Below are positions 59,541-64,000 of a DNA stretch of 64,000 nucleotides, piece after piece; positions within the stretch are counted from its first letter, which is position 1, and each line of letters begins with the position of its first letter. A program made the translations under genes and the position numbers. The notes under the pieces are model-generated. The model was not told the DNA's origin and searched no databases. It was given only the letters and a program-made list of their open reading frames with translations. Source of the DNA: Sipunculus nudus (taxonomy: Eukaryota > Annelida > Sipuncula > Golfingiida > Sipunculidae); contig CM049306.1 of NCBI GenBank assembly GCA_026874595.1, positions 16,015,019 through 16,079,018 on the forward strand, read 5' to 3'.

Positions 59541-62500
59541 TTTATTAGAAATCTATTTTCACACTTCAGGACTGCCTAATATCAAAACCACTCATCTGGT
59601 TTTCTTCATATTTACCATTAATATTCCTCTATATAGTTCCTATGTACATGCCAGAAATTAAGTCAGTATTATTTAATTTTAAAAAGTTATGAGCCCAAAA
59701 ATAATGGACTTTGTAAAAAAATCAGGAAAGATATTTGGTCACTTAAGACCAAAAGTGTTAAAGGTAGGGACTTTTTTTCAGTAATACAACTTTAATTGAT
59801 CAAAATTTAATTGTATTACAAAAATTAGATCAAAATCTGTTAAATTTTTTTAAATATTGGCAAAAATATAAAATCGGGACCTTAAATTTTGCCAAAGTTT
59901 GACCATGGCACGTTTTTTTCCTGTAAGTACTGTGGATTTAATTTTCACAGCATGTTTTTGTTAGCATTTTGTCTGTTAACACCAAAAATTTGAAACCAGT
60001 TGATCAAATACTGTAAATTTAATTCAAGTTTTCAAGCACCATGTCACAACAAGTTTATATCAAGCTAGTGTTACACAGTTTGCTAGAGCTCAGCTCCCCA
60101 GCTTCAGCTCTAAGTTCCTTAAATTTAGCATACAGTTAGATGTCTCCAAAATCCCCTACCATGCCAAGAATTTGATCACTAGGACTTAATTCCTTCGAAA
60201 TATTAATGAAAAACTTCATTTTTTCATTAAAAACCCATTGTTACACTGTAAGACTGCCTAATATCAAAACCGCTGTTCTGACTTTGATCATATATAATAT
60301 ACATATTTTTCTATACATTCGCTATGCACATGCCAGAAATGATGTCAGTATTGCGTAATCCCCTACCATGCCAAGAATTTGATCACTAGGACTTAATTCC
60401 TTCGAAATATTAATGAAAAACTACATTTTTCCATTAAAAACCCATTGTTACACTGTAAGACTGCCTAATATCAAAACCACTGTTCTGACTTTGATCATAT
60501 ATAATATACATATTTTTCTATACATTCGCTATGCACATGCCAGAAATGATGTCAGTATTGCGTAATTGTTTTAAGTTATGGGCCCAAACATAATGCACTT
60601 TTTAAAAAATCAAGAAATATATTTACTACCTTAACATGAGGATTGCTGAAGCTAGAGATTTTTTGTCAGGGATGTAACATTATTTAATCAAGATTCAATT
60701 GAATACCAAAAATTAGTTCTGAATTTTTTAATTTTTTTAAGTTATGAGTATAAATATACAATTAGTACCTTAAATTTTCCCCAACTTTGAACATGGCACG
60801 TTTGTTTCCTGAGAGCACTGTTGATATAATTTTCATATCATGCACACATAAGGATTTCATCTTTGTAGTTTAGAAAGCTGAAAATAATTGGCCAAATATT
60901 GTAGCTTTTATTAATGTTTATATGAGACCATGTCAGACCCAGGCTTAATCCAGCCCCTCTTCAGTCACCTGTATGTTGACCTTGTTGACCTTTCATCAAA
61001 TTATGCACGCTTGACGCGAGGCATACACTGGGGCAGCCAGGCAGCTTATGGCCAGCCACAGTTGATCCAGGTGTCCAACCCAACTCATCTAGTAGTTGTT
61101 ATGAAAAACAACATAACAATAAACAATAAATTAATAATTCTGTATTGCTTTTTTATAACAAATTAAAGAAAAATTAATAGAAAAGGAATTTGTTAGTTGA
61201 TGAGTAACAGAAAATTAACTTGCAGTTACTGATGATGTAAGAATCTTGTATGGATGGATAGAATGTCAATGTCAATGTTATTCCAAATAACACCATGCAG
61301 TCACCTATGGTATTTTTCAGTGAAATTTTAATGATAAAAAAATAAATCATATTATTCATTACTAATCATTAGGGATCATATGAAGGAAATTAATGATAGA
61401 CAAAGATGCAGTTGATAATATTAATCTAGATTCCTACTGTGTCTAGATTGATGTGAAAGTAGTCCAAAATGAATATATTACATTTATTTTTTTTAATATA
61501 AATAAAAGCCATAAAACCAGGTACATATGATCATTATTTTAATTTGTGAATTTTGTATATTCTGGATTCTCAACATCTTTGTTTGGCTAAACCTGAATAA
61601 ATACTAGACATGGTGCGAATGCTTTGCAAATGTATTTGAATACGAATATGAATATGTACTGCATTAAAAAATTTTATTGCATAAGAATGGGAATTCAGGT
61701 AAAAATGAAAGTATTTGAATACCAGTGCAGATACTTTCAAAATGTATTCATGAATGCATTCATGAATATATTCTATAATATTATTTCAATAATCATTTCA
61801 GTTATATTTTATTTTAAAAAATCAAATGATTTTCTTTTTTTTTTAATAAAAATTATATTGGCACAATATTTTTTATTAAATTTTAATAAATAGTTAAACT
61901 CTTTTATAATATGTGCTGCTTATAAGTTATATGGCCAAGTCAAAATCTGTGTGACAATAGCATTCCATTTGTTTATAAAATAAATGAAATCAATCCTCTT
62001 CCCTGTCTCCAAAGATACTATCAAAATCATACATAAGCCAAACATCAACAACTCATAATAAAGCTTATATTTATTACCACACAAAACAAGCATGTGCCTC
62101 TTTCCCAAATCATATTTTTTATCATATATAACAGCTGAGCGCCGTGACCCATGGGTCCCTTGTTATGGATAAAAACTTTGTAATTTTAGCGTCTCTCAGC
62201 TAAAAAATGTTTTATGATGAAACTGTTAGGCTGAATGGTTATTTTTTTACAAGAAATATCATAGGGTAAGATTCTTTCAGTTGTGTAAGAATGGATTGGG
62301 CAACATTTTGTCTGTATCTATAAATAGATTGGCAGTCAACCAATTATTTCAGACTTGGCAACAGGCCAAGTCTCAGTCTGGATCTATTTATAGCATTTGC
62401 AGACTGCCAACTGTATAAGATGATGCAACAGGTCAAGAGTTACTTATTCTTACTCAGTGCAGCCAGGTACTGGTCAAGAGTTCATTCAGTGCAGTAGCCG

Positions 62501-63590
62501 CACCTGCTAATTTGCTTCTTTTGACTAAGGGTAACTGCCTGCCTCAACTGGGTCAGCCCAGTGCACCTGAATCAAGAGAAGTTTTCTGTATCAGCCTGAA
62601 ATTTTGGCCTTTCCATGCATCTTTGATGGTATTCTCATACAAAAGACTTGTGTCACCACCTTCAATAACTTTTGCACAGTGTATATCCCTGCTTATTTCT
62701 CCGGAATGATTTAATATATATCAGCCTGAAATTGTACATATTTATATAAAACAGATAACTTCGTTGTATACAAGACTTGTGGTGCCACCTACAGTAATTT
62801 TATTTAACAGTAGGGATTTGATATTCAGCTTGATATTTAACATATGGCTACATACTTGTTTTTAAAATGTTTTGTACAGGGTACTTGCATTGTACTTGAA
62901 AAGGAACGGTCAAGCATATGTTATCATGAAACCATTATACCAGATGTATATCCAGTTGCACAGGTTCGCATTAGCCATGTGGGCCTTGTTCAGTATTTCA
63001 AAGAAATGATTCCAGAGAGCACCTCTCTAACATTTGTTCAAATGGTTCGGGTTGGATAAATTTTGGTCGAGTAATAGGAAATTGAATTTAATCATTTGGC
63101 CAAGTAAGCATACTAACATAACAATCTCAGAAATTAAAGGAGCTAGCCTCACCAAGTTTTTTGCAAATGTTTGATCATATTTGAAATTAAGATTTTTTTG
63201 GTGCCCCCTACATCAACCTGTTTTTTTATGGGGAAAAATTTCATAATTTTAGCCTCTTTCAGCTTAAAAATGTTTTAATTATGATGAAACTGTCAAGCTG
63301 AATGGTGCAATTTTTTACAAGAATAATCCTAGGATAGCTTTATTTCAATTGTATAAGAGTAGATTGGGTTCATTGATTTTTGGTAGAGTCATAGAAAGCT
63401 GAAGTTGGTCTTGTGACAATTAGTAAGCCTATTTCAAACTGAGGACTGCAATAGTCTTCTTCTGCAAAACTGTTATTTCAACTTACGTAACATTGCACAA
63501 AATTTATTCTTAGGTGGCCTTTGTTCAAGTTTACTCAAATGATTTTTGGCAGAATTATTGGACCTTTAACCATTAAAGGATTGTGAGATA

Positions 63591-64000
63591 TAGATTTATT
63601 GTATTAACAAACTGAGCTCTTTGGGTGCTGTACAGGCAACATAAATAAATGGTTACAAATCCAGCTTATGTGTAAGATAAATTCATGAGTAAAATATATC
63701 TGTATTCTGATATTGCTTTCAATTGGCATCTTTTATGATTCTGAAAATTTTTGTGAAAAAAGCTCATGGATACATGCAGCTTGAAAAAAGTGTTGTAGCC
63801 AAAGACTTTCAGTATTTATAATAAGATTTGACAACCATGGTTCAAGCCAATCAGCAATATAGTCCAAGTCAGCTAAAGCATACTAGTTATGAATATTAAA
63901 AGTTCTCAAGCTTACCTTAAAATTATATATATTTACTGATGTATGTAGATGATCTTTATTTAGGATATATGTTTAGAAATCCTCTTAACATAATGAGCTT
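63591..64000. other. Intron, no recognised content
   Basis: AT-rich; no exon for the second half of Fn3-3 and no repeat recognised. Confidence 0.4.

Larger units (their letters stand above)
57480..62163 (+). mobile_element. HINE-like element D3 (nested in F2, carrying A4)
   Basis: Starts AGCTCAGCTGACT / AGTCATCTGAGCT after six Ts, leader GTCCGTCGTCTGTCAGTCTG. Near the 3' end it has CAGCTGAGCGCC and the palindrome GACCCATGGGTC, ending CTTGT before TATGG. Core units resume after A4. A clean tandem pair of about 203 bp is marked by CCTACCATGCCAAGAATTTG at 60157 and 60361. The intact F core at 63211-63240 shows the empty target (CTG followed by seven Ts, then ATGG), so insertion between two Ts is directly visible. 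Confidence 0.85.
56570..63590 (+). mobile_element. Degenerate HINE-like element F2, split by D3
   Basis: Begins near GAGCTTATGCGATGGTGTAG with a TGTTGTCCGTACC leader and several core units (GGCAGGAGCTAGGATCACC at 56624, relatives at 56930, 57072 and 57375). It resumes after D3 at 62164 with ATGGATAAAAACTTTGTAAT and ends near 63590 (CCTTTGTTCAAGTTTACTC). The GTGGTGCCACCT motif of F is a decayed relative of the palindrome in B-E. Segment 62630-62830 looks like a decayed B/E-type core. Confidence 0.6.

Noticed and set aside
7509-62163. Search for a Rep-helicase or transposase gene that could move these elements
   Set aside because: No long open frame or motif found; all elements here are non-autonomous.
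53609-64000. Search for the second half of Fn3-3
   Set aside because: No phase-0 frame with the expected Y-x-V-x-x-x-N-x-x-G-x-x-S pattern seen before the window ends.

Overview
This is a eukaryotic (animal) genomic window, AT-rich and almost entirely intronic. It carries four exons on the + strand (10245-10529, 12081-12457, 40104-40341, 53478-53608) of one gene. Joined, they give an open frame of 343 codons with consistent splice phases (entry phase 1, then 1, 0, 1, 0). They encode the last Ig domain, Fn3-1, Fn3-2 and the first half of Fn3-3 of an L1CAM/neuroglian-family neural adhesion molecule. Neither end of the gene is in the window. Coding sequence is about 1.0 kb of 64 kb. The three internal introns are about 1.6, 27.6 and 13.1 kb.

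The introns are swollen by mobile DNA. The dominant class has one architecture: a 5' palindromic hairpin, a GTCY-rich leader, a core of tandem repeats, a subterminal copy of the 5' end in inverted orientation, a short 3' hairpin, and insertion between two Ts without target duplication. This is the layout of non-autonomous Helentron-type rolling-circle elements (HINE; the 'pearl' elements of bivalves and 'mini-me/DINE' of flies). I separate six families, named here A to F. A starts ATGCCCCCGCC and ends CTAG (4 copies). B starts GTATCCGCC and ends CTAG (3 copies). C starts AGCCCTCAGC and ends CTAG (3 copies, always inside A). D starts AGCTCAGCTGA and ends CTTGT (2 long copies plus fragments). 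E starts AGTTCACTCTG and ends CTTGT (1 long copy). F is older and degenerate (2 copies). B, C, D and E all carry the 12-base palindrome GGTGGCGCCACC in their core units, 27 exact copies by my count.

The elements are nested up to four deep: F>D>A>C at 56.6-63.6 kb, D>(A,B) at 35.0-39.7 kb, and a TA-flanked pogo-like element>E at 17.7-23.0 kb. Other items are CAGT-type and CCATTC-type inverted-repeat elements, hAT-like fragments, a tRNA-derived SINE, a poly(A) retrocopy with target duplications, a LINE reverse-transcriptase fragment, and two copies of a fold-back repeat with a hammerhead-ribozyme-like motif. There are also several minisatellites and long (TA)n tracts.

The repeat style suggests a lophotrochozoan, most likely a bivalve mollusc; this is inference and I cannot name the species. 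No autonomous transposase or Rep-helicase gene is visible. Layout: 0-10.2 kb upstream intron (F1, 61-bp minisatellite, B1); 10.2-12.5 kb exons 1-2; 12.5-40.1 kb large intron (A1[C1], pogo[E], small DNA elements, a CpG-richer island, D2[A2,B2]); exon 3; 40.3-53.5 kb intron (minisatellites, A3[C2], B3); exon 4; then an open intron (F2[D3[A4[C3]]]).
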